Position numbers and translations under genes: made by a program. The notes under the pieces were generated by a model. That model saw only the letters and a list, made by a program, of their open reading frames with translations. It made no database searches and had not been told where the DNA came from. Positions 48,711 through 60,260 of a stretch of DNA of 64,000 nt are shown piece after piece. Numbering within the stretch: position 1 is the stretch's first letter; each line of letters opens with the position of its first letter. The DNA comes from Taenia hydatigena (lineage: Eukaryota; Platyhelminthes; Cestoda; Cyclophyllidea; Taeniidae): positions 23,391 to 87,390 of the forward strand of contig JADWOT020000007.1 of the NCBI GenBank assembly GCA_036345935.2, in the 5' to 3' direction.

Positions 48711-49754
48711 CTTCACACCAGTAACTGTTTTTGCCTTCACGACCCAAGGCGTATTTATAAGGATGATGCACACGCAAATCAGCCTATGCCATCTCCTCCG
48801 CCTGGCCCTCAGGATGACTTCTATGCTATGAGATGTGTTAGATTACGTGGACCCTCCCACATCCAACTCCCACGCTTCTTATCATGGAGATGAATATCTA
48901 CCAAATTAGAGGAAAGCACACAGTGAAGACTCACGCTGCGCATTGTGCTTTGGTTTAATTAGGCAAAAGCTATTGAGAATACATAAGCATTTGTGAATCC
49001 ACAACATCTTAACGTATTCTTGCCCTGATTGTGAACTCACCATCACTGAGTAAAGGATGTGATTGCAATCCAGTTCTCCAAGGATTTCCAATTGAGCGCA
49101 AGCAAATTGCGACTCTACTCTAAGTCAGCATGGAAACCGTCTTTTGGATGAGTGAGAGGACAATTTTGACCACGTAAGCAAATAGATGCATTCCCTTACT
49201 AATGTGCAGCACTGTTCTCACTATATTTGCGTGAATCTAGTGGTGAGATTAACAGTAATTGTAAATGTCGTTTACAAAATTTGGGAGACATTATTCGCTG
49301 GTCCACGATGACGACTGGCATTCATCTGCGATGTCTTGCTAAAGTGGACCCCTTCCACTGTGAGTAACACAGTTGATGTTGACTTGGGTGCCAGTGGACC
49401 TTATTGTTCTGCGGCGTATGCATCAACAAGCCTCACACTCGTGAGCATCTGGCCATATAGGGCTAATATGATGGGAGGTGGTGACCTGTTTTCAGTAGTC
49501 CAACCTGTGGGATGCATGAGAACAAGCAGTCTGCAGTCAGTCCATTTGCATTCAGGCAGACACGACATCGAACCAGTCTGCCACAAGTGCCAGCTTACAT
49601 CTAGTCGTAGCATTCATCCTCAGGCGGTACACTTTGGAGCGTCTTGAGTTTGGGTGATCCTGCTCCATTTCATGATGGGTAAGAAGGCAAAGATGGGTTT
49701 CGATCTGACACCTTAAAAACGCAAGGCTGTGTGTCAGAGACGCGATATTCTCCC

Positions 49755-50040
49755 CTTCTCCTTGCATATCGCCAAGGGAAGATGAAGCAGTATTGAAATC
49801 TCGCCAACGGAAATGTCATGGCATCAAAATACCACTGTCAAGATGCAACGCGTGGCAATCCACTTAAACCTACCACAACTCCATTTCTCTTCCTTCGGCT
49901 TAACAAGTCTGGCAGACTTCATCATGCTTAGGCCACATTCTACGCATGAATTTTGCGATCCGTACGCCGCGGTAATCCAGACGAGGTCAAGCTGATATTG
50001 CCACACTGGCATTCATCAAGCCGAGACCATCACCTTTGGT
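49755..50040 (-). repeat. R1 repeat, copy 11
   Basis: Mirror of copy 6, with two substitutions relative to it near 49,868-49,881. Confidence 0.65.
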
Positions 50041-51114
50041 GCCATCAACACAGACCACACTGCGCCTCGTCTCAATAGCCAAATTGTTGAAACTCTATCA
50101 CTCCTCACAACATTCACCCACCTTCGATCCTTTGAGAACATCACTATCTTCTCCCTTTCCACATTTCAAACTGTCTCACTATTCGTTAATGGCACACCGA
50201 CACTGCATTCCCCTGGTTGGCTGCCTTGTGTGTTGCAGACCAAGCTGACTCCCATAATGCCTTTCGTTAGGTGTCAGAATAGCACATGTTAGCAATAATG
50301 GAGGCGCACATTTCCTTCGCAAAACAGTGCATGCAGCGAAGAATAAGACCACTAACTCTCCACCACATTGGTTCACCAGAAGACAATGCCATCATTACCA
50401 CTAGGTCTTTTTTCTCTTAAGGCTACTACATGTCTTTAAGTCATGTGATACAGTCCCATCCAGTTTGTGTTTCGGGCCACGTCAGCAATTCAGATGTGGC
50501 TGGTTCCTTAAAATTTTGTGATATTTAGGTCCTGTAACAAGATTTGGCATGTTATTCATTGGAATACATTTATGCAAATGACGAATTACGCAGGCTATAC
50601 TGTCATTTGAGATGCGAATGTTTCAGATGAAGTACTTCTCGAAGGATTAAATGGAGCAGTCTGGCCTCCTCTGTTCAAGTAAAAATAATTTATGAACAAG
50701 GGAATGGTGGATGAGGCCTTAATGGAATTCATTTTGGTTAGCAGCATGAGCACCGTTGCTGTGAAGGTTATCTTATGTGCACACGGTGCTCTCGCATGCA
50801 AGAAGTGAGGAGTTCGGGGTGAGCTAATTACACTGCTTTACGTATAAAATTTACGCTCTTTTAATTACCAACTTGTGCTATTCCAGAGTACAATGGAGGG
50901 AGCAACCAGAGTTTGATCAGTCGACAGCACACAAGACAACCAGTTATTGGAATGCATCAGCGGTGATAGAATAAATGGTGATGAGGTAGTTTGAATGGTG
51001 ATGAAGAAAGAGATAATGATGCGTTGAAAGTAAAGCAAAACGAGGTTTGAGTTGAGGAAGTGTTGTGGGGAGTGGAATGGTCTCAAATTTGGTGATGTAG
51101 ACGAGACAGAGCGT

Positions 51115-51375
51115 TGATCACACCGAAAGTGATGGTCTCGTTTCAGTATATGTCAGCGTGGTAACACCGCCTTCACCTCGTATGGATTGCCATGTCAGAC
51201 GTATCGTAAAACTCATGCGTAAATTGTAACCTGAGTGCATCCTAGTCTACCGGACTTGTGTTGCTAAAGGAAGGGAAATAGACTTGCAGTAGGTTTAGCT
51301 GAATTGTCACGTGTTGCATCCTCACAGCAGTGTTTTCGTGTAGACAGCAGCGTTTTCATCAGTGTTGTAAAAGAA
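51115..51375 (+). repeat. R1 repeat, copy 12
   Basis: Mirror of copy 5 at the outer end of the right arm. Beyond it, similarity to the left side drops to roughly 80 %. Confidence 0.65.
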
Positions 51376-54300
51376 AACAAAAAGCCTATTGCTAGAAATG
51401 TCATAGGAGTGTGGGAGAAATAATTCTTTTCTCTAATGAGTTTGGCCTTATTGTTTATAGACTGGCATCCAGCTGCTTGCAAAGCAGTGGAAGTTAATGA
51501 AGGCACCTTGTCTGTCCTAATTTTTCTTTACAACATTTTTTGCAGTCAATACACAAATAAGCAAGGTGATTGGTCACCATTTTCTTCTTGGTCTACATAA
51601 ATGGTCCGCTTTGTGAGGCTTCATTCCTTACACAGGCTAAAATGGGGATAAATGGAACATGGTGTTTTGTTATACTCATGTGATCCTTCTACCTATGCGA
51701 AGACAAATGTTAACGTTACCTGAACGACGGACGAATAGCCTTCAATCCCTAAAAAGCAGGATGCAAAATCAGATGAGCTTTATGTATTGGCACACTCTAT
51801 AACCTCACACCAATTCTCAAATGTGTGCTTCCAACTTTTACATCCTCGTCTCCTTCCAAGGGGAATTAAACAAAAGCAGGAGGTAGAAGTGCGCAGTTGG
51901 CAATTCGGTCGACGGGGTAGCATCAGGCTTAATAACGTTCAAATTGACCGCTTCTACGATAAATTTGCGCCTTTTTATTGCTGAAGGAAATTGCATTTTA
52001 CATTATTATATTTTGCATCAATATATGGGATGCTGCCCTCGCGTTGCGAAATTCTGCATCTTTTACACCCGATCCTGTGTAGTATCCACTTCTTTCTTTT
52101 CAATAAATGTTAAATCTCTGTCCCCTTCCAGCCTGTTAACGGACGGAAAGGAAAACCAAATTGTCAGAGCAGAGAACCAGAGGATAGAGGTTGTCGTGAG
52201 TAGTTAAAAATTGGCACAGTGAAGAAGTAGGTGAATTCGCTTTACAACCATCTGTATAGCGCCATTCCAAGTCTTCTCTGAATTTCCAATAAGACTGACC
52301 ACCATTGACAAGTGTAAATAGTTCGATGCTTGGAATGGCCTTCTTGTCAATCGTATAGCAAAGAGAGGTACAAGATTCAGAGAGACTTAAAGAGGAGAAC
52401 CAATCAGTGCATCGTCTTCTAATCCTTCTAAAGGCCAATCGCAGGTCCACTCGCGTCCAGTTCTCGATTATGTCCTCATCAGAACGGGAACGCTAATACT
52501 TAGTGGTGGTACATGACATCTCAGAGCATTTGGCAATTCTTTAGAATTTTACGATCCATTGCAATTTATCATGCAGCAAATGAAAGCCGGGCAAAATAAA
52601 CATTAGCAATTCGCTCCTGCAACACTTGGACGGCCAAAGTAAGCGAACGACTTTTACTGAGCAGACCTTTTAGTAAAATTTAACCCATGCTACTCAACAA
52701 TCTAGGTGGTCTGCTGTTCGATTCATAGTGCGTAAGGAATCTAGCACGTGCCAAACTTGTTCTCCTAAATCAACGGGCCATTACACTGCGAATATATCCA
52801 GAAAATAAATGGATAAAGGATTGATATTCTGTTAAGAGGTTAGGTCAAACCTAAGGTAAAGCCAGGTGCTGAAAGCGACTACTGTTGGGCTCCGTCAGTA
52901 GCAAGAAGTTCTGCCCCTGATAGATTTGAGACTCCATTGAGAAGTCGAGCACTGTCATGCTACACAGTGTCAATTCAGCACATGAGGGTCTCTAAAGGCC
53001 TCTAGGAAGGGTAATTACTCCTCGTGTGGTCTATTGGCAGTGCAGTTGATTGAGTTATTGTGGTCGCAAGAGAGGGCATCTTTATCTGCTCATTTCAAAC
53101 AGGCAATCCGTCCTCGGGTTTACAGCAATAGTCAAGGGAGGTATGAGGCTCACACACACTCAGCATAGTATTTTCATCCGCCAAAAAGCCAATCGCCATT
53201 TCATTATCATGTCCTCATCAGAACGGGAAGGCCATTACATTGTGGTGGTGTGGAGCAACTTAGAGCATTTGAAAACACTTAGAATTCGCTAGAACTACTT
53301 CTAACCTACTTGGCCTGGAAACCCCTTGCTCTCAGAATTCATTCCATTCGGCCAATTGGCATTTATTTTGTGGTAAGTAATTTGTTGGACCAGCTGAAGA
53401 TGAGTATTTAGCGTATGCACAACTTAAACGATGCAAGCAAGCAAAAGAAAGTTGCCAAGCAGACGTTTTAGCGAAGTTTGATTCATGCGCAAACATCAAC
53501 CAGGGCAGTCTGCTTCCTTGCGCCTTTCGAGGAAAGGTAAACTGGCTTAGCCAGACAGGGAGCATTAAGAATCAAAAGTTGCTCCAGATTATATGAAGGC
53601 AATCAGTCGTCTGCAAAACTCGCTTTTTAATAAAAAAAATGAGTCCAGAAGTTATTCAGTTGCATCAAATGCCTTCATTACTGTAAATCATTACCACGAT
53701 CAAAATCATCAGATTAGGGTTCATATATCTATATTCTACTCAAGCTTCTAGAGTAAGAGCATTTTCTTCATTCAGTGTTTTTAGCACTTTTGCTCACAGT
53801 GTCTTTTTATGGAAAGCGGTTTTTAAATGACACCAGTTGGCAAAGTGGAATGACGGAGGTGGAAAAGCACACTCCTCGAAAATTACCTCCACTTCACCGG
53901 ACTAATTGGTTAGAGGATTGAGATGTGCTGATCATGAAACGTGATTCAAGTACTTCTACAGCACGAAATGAAATCTACCTTGGGACTCCAAGGCCACGAT
54001 AGCCTAACAGTGGCCACTTTTCATATTCAACAAAACGAAGACATCATCAGACCTAGCTTAAGGTTTGGCCTCTTATCTCACAAAGCAAATTCGTTGCCCA
54101 TTTATTACTTGGGAATCCCACAATGTAATGTGGCCAGTTCGGTGTGCCGATTTTAGAGAACAAGTTGAGTGTGCACTGCATTTTTATTTATCATGCATCT
54201 GACAGTACACTGTTCAGGTTGTTACTTGTGCATGGGTTAGACCCCATTTAAACGTCAGTCTTAAAAATTTCTTTAACTTACCTTAGTTGTTCAGGTTTGT

Positions 54301-55277
54301 TGGAGATAAAGGCTAATATTTAATTGGTTTGGAATTTTTTATACTAGACCATAAATACTATTGGTTAGAATGTGATGAATTCTGAGGGCAAATGATACCA
54401 ATCCAAGGCGATTATGATTTATTATCGAAAGTTCTGGAGACTTGCAAAATGCTCCGAGATATCGAGCACCACCACTAGGGTGGTTGCACTTCCGTGTCCA
54501 TGGGATCTCTATAGACGAATGGCCGCATAAATGAAGCCGCAAACGGCTCTTAAAAAGGGAGAGGAAGAGTTTATGCGGGTTGGCAGTTTTCCTCGTTGAG
54601 CCGCCATCTTGGCTACAGGATCGACAGGAAGGCTCATACGAGTGCCAGAATCTCAAACAGTCGGAGCCTGGGGAGGATAGTAGATGCCACAGCGCAAATG
54701 TCAATTCAGTTTATTTATCCTTAACATTGCTGTGCACGTTTTGTCTGTTTTCCAACAAATCCACCCTCCATTTCTCTGCTCCGACGACTAGATTTCCTTT
54801 TCTACCTGATAGCAGGATAAGGGAGAACGGAGATTAGATGCCTATTGAAAAGAGGGAAATAGACGCGGCGCAGGATCGGGTGTAGGGAACTAGCCTACTT
54901 GCCTCATCTAACAGTTGCATAGGTTTGCAACGGGAGGGCAGCACCGCATGATAGTGTAAAATGCGGCCTCTTTTCGGACTGATAGGTGCAAGTTTATACA
55001 TAAAGAAGTAAACTGTAAAGTTACTACACCCAATGATGTCTCGTTGAAAGAGAAATCAATTGCGCATATCTGTAATGGATGAAACTGCGCAGATGAGCAG
55101 TGATTTAGAAGTTTACAGTGTGCCAAGTCATGAAGCCGATCTGATTTTGTTTCCTTCTCTTCTTCCTCTGCAGGCTTTGAGGGCTTTCGGTGCGTCGTGT
55201 TAGTGTCGTTAGCAGGTCTAGCCGCACTCGGGTTGCAAAAGTGCTTTGAGGGCTTAAGCGACTAAGATATGCTTTCA

Positions 55278-55285
55278 TTTATATA
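55278..55285 (-). promoter_or_regulatory. Conserved TATATAAA motif, right
   Basis: Counterpart of 14,058-14,065. The flanking block extends to about 55,120 with few changes, including a purine-rich GAGGAAGAAGAGAAGG tract. Confidence 0.35.
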
Positions 55286-55752
55286 TTCTAGCAGTGCTTA
55301 CTATTTGCTGCCAGGAAAAGGCGACGAACTGACGCAAATGCACAATCTTTTTAATACTTGATTAAAAACGTTTGAAAACTTGTGCAGAAAATCATGCCTA
55401 CAGCTGACGAATTTACTTGATCAGACAAAAACTCTTCCACTCATTCCATGTGATCCGTGAAGCTGTAGAGTGAACTCAATCGAAGTGTCACAGGAGGCTT
55501 CCGAGCTCGTAAGTGGTACTTTGGCAGCATGGTGCACATTTAAATAAGGGCTTTGAAGGCCATCAGAACTGCATCCTCTTTAACTTGTGCCCATAAAGTT
55601 ATGCAAGATGCAATTGTTAAAAAAGTGTACGTTTGTGTACATGCGGCATCGTATCTTTCTACCCGTAAAAAGGGCGCATGCGTCTCACCTTGACCTCTAC
55701 TTCTTGCAAGCGAGAACACCGTGTACTTGGAAGAGAGTACCCAAGCGTAGCG

Positions 55753-55908
55753 ATGTTCATGTTGATAATTAAGAGGTTCCAAATGAACGCGCATGCACCG
55801 TTCATTTATTCAGAAATTTATTTCCTACTGCTGCTCTTCTTCAGCCTGCTGTTGGGTACATTATTTGCCTGGGTTTCGATGGCGGTCCATGTTGGTACGC
55901 TCGTGTAG
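55753..55908 (+). pseudogene. Orphan antigen C-terminal-exon-like segment, Leu-rich form, right
   Basis: It reads SEIYFLLLLFFSLLLGTLFA then VHVGTLV and TAG. The left counterpart (13,347-13,560) reads through the same site with TGG. The membrane-like run is preserved on both sides despite base changes, which hints at past coding constraint, though no partner exons are seen. Confidence 0.5.
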
Positions 55909-57369
55909 ATGAATACCGATTCCCCAATCATCCAATACCGCGACCAATTACTTGCGTTTTCCACCATTCTCATCTCCCTTGCAGGTGTCCATGGTGTTGG
56001 GAATATGTCAGTCCCTGTTCATTCTTCGCTTCTTAACATTGATTTAGCCTCCATGAATGGTAACAATTGAATAACGAATACGCAAGCTTGGCACATTTAT
56101 TTGTGATCTAGTGAAGTAGCCTGGCAGGGCGTTCTATCCTTCGCAGTGGGTTGGGTGAAATTGTTAGAGGTAAAATAGGCGAATATTTTGACAGCCTCAT
56201 GATAATCACAAGTTAGGCTAGCGCCTCCTTGCTAATTTCGATTCCCACATATCGTGTGCGACAGACATGTGATTTCCATTAGTTTAATGAAGGAGGGAAA
56301 GAATAGATGGTATCCATCTTAATTATCCTTATTTTACCATGACTCTCGATTGACGAAAGATTAAGCAATTCACGAGATGGGAAGCGTATAGTCGGCATAT
56401 CCGCCTATTCCACATCGTTCATCTTCACCTTGGCATGACACGGCCTTCATTGCTTTATAAGTATATTTTTACCGCTGCTCCATTGCCATTAGAAAATGCT
56501 GGTAAGATGGGAGCATGATGTGGAGTGATGTAAGGACTTTGGTAGGCAACATTTATACAATTGTCATTTCAAAATCACTAGTCGAATAGCGTCAATGACG
56601 AACTGATTAATTGCTCAATTTTGCTCTTCCTTTCTCGAATTTCTTTAGTCTTTTGCGACCGAATTTTAAGGCGCTTTTAAAGCACTCATCAGCAGCACAT
56701 TCCATATTCTAAAGTTATAACTGAAAGATAGCATCAAATGCATTGCGCCGGATTAAATATGCAAATAGCAGTATTTACGGCAGTCGATCTTTATCCTACT
56801 ACAGCATGTTTATCCTCCACTTTGGAAAATTTCGTTTTAATTTCCTCATTTATTTGCCTTCTTATGACCTTATCTTCGTTTTCAGGTGGGCCTCATGCAA
56901 TCCTCTTCAGACAGGGCTCTGAATGCTACTCGTTCGCACATTGTCTTGCCAAGTGATTTGGAACGCAGCGTCCAATTCTCAAGGTCATATTACCGTTATG
57001 GCGGTCATTCCCATGAGCTCGGAGGTGGGGATTTAACCAACGCTGACACATTGGAGAGAGCAAAGCTGAGGAGGGAGGCTATTTGGGTGTCACAACATTA
57101 TGTCACGACATATGTCACGACGTCATTGGAAGGAACACAAGACATTGGGGTGGTCACAACAAATCACGTGGCCTCACATAGCAGACAATCGTGTAGAACA
57201 AGCGGAAAACGGTGACCGACCTCCCAGATAATTAATACTTCAACTAAGAAAATGCAGTGAAAGGTCATTGGCATAGAGAAGGTGACTTAATCACATCCAT
57301 CACATCAGCTAAACGGTCTGATTCGCCTACTGTCCCACAATTTTAATGATTCAGCTAGAACCAATGTGA

Positions 57370-57600
57370 ACATTGTAAAATTGAAAATGCCACTGTCAAG
57401 ATACAACGCGAGGTAATCCAGCATAACCTGCCGCAATTCTCTCTCGCTTCTTTTAGCAACACAATTCCAGTAGACCGAAATTCACTTAGGCTATTATTTT
57501 ACGCATGTCTTGAACGATCCGATCGCAATTGCAACCCAGACGACGTCAAGCCGTTGCAGCCACGCTGGCATCCACTATAAAGAGACAGTAATGAAGTTCA
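57370..57600 (-). repeat. R1 repeat, copy 13
   Basis: GCCACTGTCAAGATACAACG at 57,389 and CCCAGACGACGTCAAGCCG near 57,535 mark this inverse copy, the counterpart of copy 4 in the other outer arm. Confidence 0.65.
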
Positions 57601-57879
57601 ACATTATTTCCCCTTCTACCAGCAATGTGTAAGGCAAATAGGATATTTGTCTGCATGCACCGTCTTTCCTTTCTCCAAATCCCACACAGTAGCGATTTCG
57701 CCGTGGTAGTTTACACAGAGGTTTCGTGTCCCATTGTCCTCCGATTTATACACTATTTAATCTATCCATGCAGCACATCTGCACATCGTATATCTATAAG
57801 TGACCGTGACAATTAACCTGAGTGTGAGTGCATTGACAGGAGAGTGTATGCTGACATGGTCACTCACTTTGTGGAAATA

Positions 57880-58190
57880 AGTAGTCAAAGTATTTGGAAT
57901 TTCAGCTTTCTCACGGACCTACATACGAATTATTGCACACACTTCTAGTGCATTCTGACAGTCTCCAAAGCCGATGGCGCCCTTATGCCTCAACAAAGTA
58001 ACGAATATAAGGGCATTAAGTAAATTAAGTAGGCACAGCATTTGAACTTGTTAATTTCTTTACGGACTAGCACAAGCATAATCGCACAAACTTGGAATGC
58101 ACCTCTACAGTCTCGAAGTCGATGGCATATCCACCTCTCAATAAAGCAACTTATGGCAGTGAACCTGCAAGGAATTACTTTCTTATGGTT
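57880..58190 (-). repeat. Two tandem copies of the block of about 145 bp, right
   Basis: AAGCCGATGGCGCC at about 57,968 and AAGTCGATGGCATA at about 58,118 head the two units, each preceded by a TCTAGTGCATTCTGACAG- or ACCTCTACAGTCTC-like run. This corresponds to 11,110-11,400. Confidence 0.65.
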
Positions 58191-58633
58191 TGTACAACAA
58201 CTGTTGGTCGTAGTTCCAATTAAGCATACTTTACGATTACTTCTTGACTACCATGATGTACCCTGTGGTCGTCACTCGCGTCCACCAAGCCTGATCCATT
58301 GTCAATGAGTTCCGCATTTTGAATGACCCAAGTTAACTGTGAATAGCGGGAGGGGCGAATCCGACACCACGGATGTCTGAAAGGCAGAAAGTGTTGGTGG
58401 ACTAAGGCAAGTTGAGACTCGATGGCTTACATACTTCTACTTAACCAAGGCAGACATGTGCCTGTTGTACGCGAAAGCTGCGTAGTCACGTTGGTATCTG
58501 GGTGTTTGTCTACCTTGTGATAATTATGAGGCTGTCAACGTATGCGTCCATTACACCCCAAAGAAGCGAAAACCCTCCCACTCTCATTAAACCACACATA
58601 ATTGTGGCATATTCGTGTCTTTGTCAATCAGAG

Positions 58634-58639
58634 TTTATT
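58634..58639 (-). terminator. Poly(A) signal of the mini antigen gene
   Basis: AATAAA on the minus strand (GATGAATAAACTCTG) lies 143 bases after the TGA at 58,784-58,782, a normal 3'-UTR distance. It completes the promoter-to-poly(A) set for the gene upstream. Confidence 0.6.
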
Positions 58640-58781
58640 CATCCGGAGAGGATAAATTAGTGTTAATGAGGAGAAAAAGACTAAGAAGTGGGACATTTCA
58701 GACACCATGGATACCTGCAAGGCAGAAAAGGGTAATGGAAAACGCAAATCATGGGAAATTGGCATTGAACCATACGGGCGT

Positions 58782-59305
58782 TCAGGCAAGAACTATTGCC
58801 GTAGAAGTGAAGAGGAGACCAGCGATTGCAAATATTTTTCCCGATCCGCTAGTCGTTGTGGCGATTTCGCTAGCCGTTGTGGCAATTTTGCTAGTCGTTG
58901 AGGCGATTTGGCTGGTCGTTGCGTCACTTTCGCTTGGCGTCGCGCTTGTCTCTTCCTTATGGCCTGAGTAAAGAAGACATTCTGATCATTATAACATGCA
59001 AAACACGCACGTCTCTCCACGGTGTAGTGTTTGCAATTGAGCAATAAGAATAGGCGCCGAATGGTAAACTTAAGCACTGCTTCGGTGTGGCTTACCGGTG
59101 TCCTCTGTTTTAATATCTTTAATGATGTTTAAAGCTTCTTCTGAATAAAACAATACGATCGCAGCCATCGAATATAATGTGTTGGACTTCAGTCTGTTAA
59201 CAATTACTCCTCCTGCATGCAAATTAACAACTTACTCGTTGTTTCGTTGCGATTCTCAGCCAAGACGAAAGTTGCCAACAGAATGAGACACAAGTGAAAC
59301 GCCAT
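58782..59305 (-). CDS. Mini oncosphere-antigen gene lacking most of FnIII (signal peptide + Ser/Thr stalk + hydrophobic tail)
   Basis: Exon 1 (59,305-59,236) encodes MAFHLCLILLATFVLA plus ENRNETT and ends in phase 1 at GTAAGT. The last exon (58,963-58,782) follows TTTACTCAG and starts in phase 1. Splicing the two gives an 83-residue protein in frame: signal peptide; HKEETSATPSES; a Thr/Ser-rich stalk of four 7-residue units; and tail KIFAIAGLLFTSTAIVLA before TGA. TATA (59,352-59,345) and AATAAA are present. In EG95/45W genes one or two FnIII exons stand between these exons. Here only the second half of one remains (59,212-59,096), open and with its donor, but its possible acceptor is 23 bases from the exon-1 donor, probably too short an intron. 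Including it would give 122 residues, also in frame. The likely product is a secreted or membrane/GPI-anchored small mucin-like protein; expression is unknown. Confidence 0.65.
58842..58925 (-). repeat. Coding minisatellite, four 21-bp units
   Basis: Units on the minus strand read DATTSQI, ASTTSKI, ATTASEI and ATTTSGS, with DNA consensus GCCACAACGACTAGCGAAATC. The array expands the Ser/Thr stalk of the mini antigen; the intact C-terminal exon at 22,652 has about one such unit (VTTSDSG). Because 21 is a multiple of three, copy-number changes keep the frame. Confidence 0.85.
59096..59212 (-). pseudogene. 3' half of an FnIII exon inside the mini-gene intron
   Basis: It reads GVIVNRLKSNTLYSMAAIVL then FYSEEALNIIKDIKTEDT, followed by a GTAAGC donor at 59,095. 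It aligns with the family segment GEVTLRDLMPN through the domain end; the LKxxTLYxM core is the FnIII tyrosine-corner region. All 38 codons are open and the ends are phase 1. The first half of the domain and most of intron 1 are deleted. Confidence 0.65.
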
Positions 59306-59344
59306 CTTCACACCACCAATGATTTGACCTCACAACTCATGGCG

Positions 59345-59352
59345 TATTTATA
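59345..59352 (-). promoter_or_regulatory. TATA box of the mini antigen gene
   Basis: TATAAATA on the minus strand lies 40 bases before the ATG, in the conserved context GCAGCAGCCTTATAAATACG. It predicts a 5' leader of some 10-20 bases. Confidence 0.75.
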
Positions 59353-59639
59353 AGGCTGCTGCACACGCATATCAACCTATGTACTCTCCTTTCCCTGACC
59401 TTCAAGGCGACTCCTACGCGATGAGGTGTGTTGCATCACATGAGCCCTCCCATGTCTAACTCTCACGCTTCTCATCATCGAGGTTAACATCAACTTCATT
59501 GGAGAAAAGCATGCAGTGAACACTCGCGTCAAGCATTGTCCTTAGAATTGGTTGGACGAAACCTACTGTAAATATGGGCAGCATTTGTGAATTCACAACA
59601 TCTCAGAAGTATTTTTACGCTCTTCGTGGACTCCTCACC

Positions 59640-59970
59640 ACCGATTGTGGGACGCGATTGCAGTTATGGTCTCGTTACCCCCTTCTCTGAGGCTTTCAAT
59701 TTTAGCGCGAAAAAAACATGTGGTTTTGGTGCAGGGTACCATAGAAAACGTTGTTTGGTGCATAAGAAGATACAGTCCCAACCCCGTAGGCAAATGTATA
59801 CTCCCTCGTCAATGATTCGTTCAATTAGGGCGACTCCACTCTATTTCATAATGATGAGGGAGGCTAAGACACTATTCAAATTAACACATCGATACTGCCC
59901 GACTGTGGATGTGAGAAGAGGGCGTGCTGGGTACACGGACAAGTATCCCACCAGTCTAATGCGGTAGTAA
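59640..59970 (+). other. Upstream flank of the mini gene without a recognised repeat
   Basis: The 59,400-59,640 part resembles other antigen promoters. From about 59,690 the sequence departs from them, and a 126-codon plus-strand frame (to 59,967) crosses it. The frame starts inside promoter repeat DNA and has no visible domain, so I do not call it a gene. Confidence 0.4.
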
Positions 59971-59999
59971 CCTCTTCTTTCGCATCGCTAACACAAGAG

Positions 60000-60260
60000 A
60001 AAGCAGTGTTGAACTGCACCAGCAGAAATGCCGTCGCATCCTAAACACCACTGTCAGGATGCAGCATGTAGAAAGTCAGTTAAACCTACCACAATTCCTT
60101 TTCTCTTCTCTAGACAACACAAGTCTGGTGGACCACATTGCACACAGACCGTGTTTTACACATGCCTTGCGCAATCCGTCTGCCATGGTGATCCAGACGA
60201 GATGAAGTCGGTGCAGCCACGTTGGCATTCATGAAACGAGACCATCACCTGTGGTGCCAT
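60000..60260 (-). repeat. R1 repeat, copy 14
   Basis: CACCACTGTCAGGATGCAGC at 60,047 and TGGTGATCCAGACGAGATGAAG near 60,185 mark a full inverse copy. It lies about 650 bases upstream of the mini-gene TATA box, in the same relative orientation as copies 1 and 7 to their promoters. Confidence 0.7.

Larger units (their letters stand above)
37124..51404 (-). repeat. Right arm of the large near-perfect palindrome
   Basis: This is the inverse of the left arm. Its inner end falls at the FnIII donor splice site of the antigen copy (37,134/37,133), its outer end near an inverse R1 counterpart. Differences from the left arm are single substitutions plus at least one single-base indel. Confidence 0.92.

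Noticed and set aside
17905..51404. Possibility that the whole palindrome is an assembly artefact
   Set aside because: Not fully excluded. The arms carry real single-base differences, have a non-palindromic spacer and continue into older inverted homology outside, all of which argue for a real structure. Spanning reads would decide.
54339..54704. 121-codon minus-strand frame in the outer right arm
   Set aside because: The homologous left copy (14,650-15,000) and the 1.3 and 26.2 kb copies do not keep this frame.
58793..59077. 94-codon minus-strand frame rich in QRLAKSP repeats
   Set aside because: It is the wrong frame of the mini-gene last exon. The tandem repeat is open in more than one frame, but only the phase-1 frame continues exon 1 and ends in a hydrophobic tail.
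59587..59967. 126-codon plus-strand frame upstream of the mini gene
   Set aside because: It starts in antigen promoter repeat on the opposite strand and has no recognisable domain, splice site or promoter; chance length is plausible.
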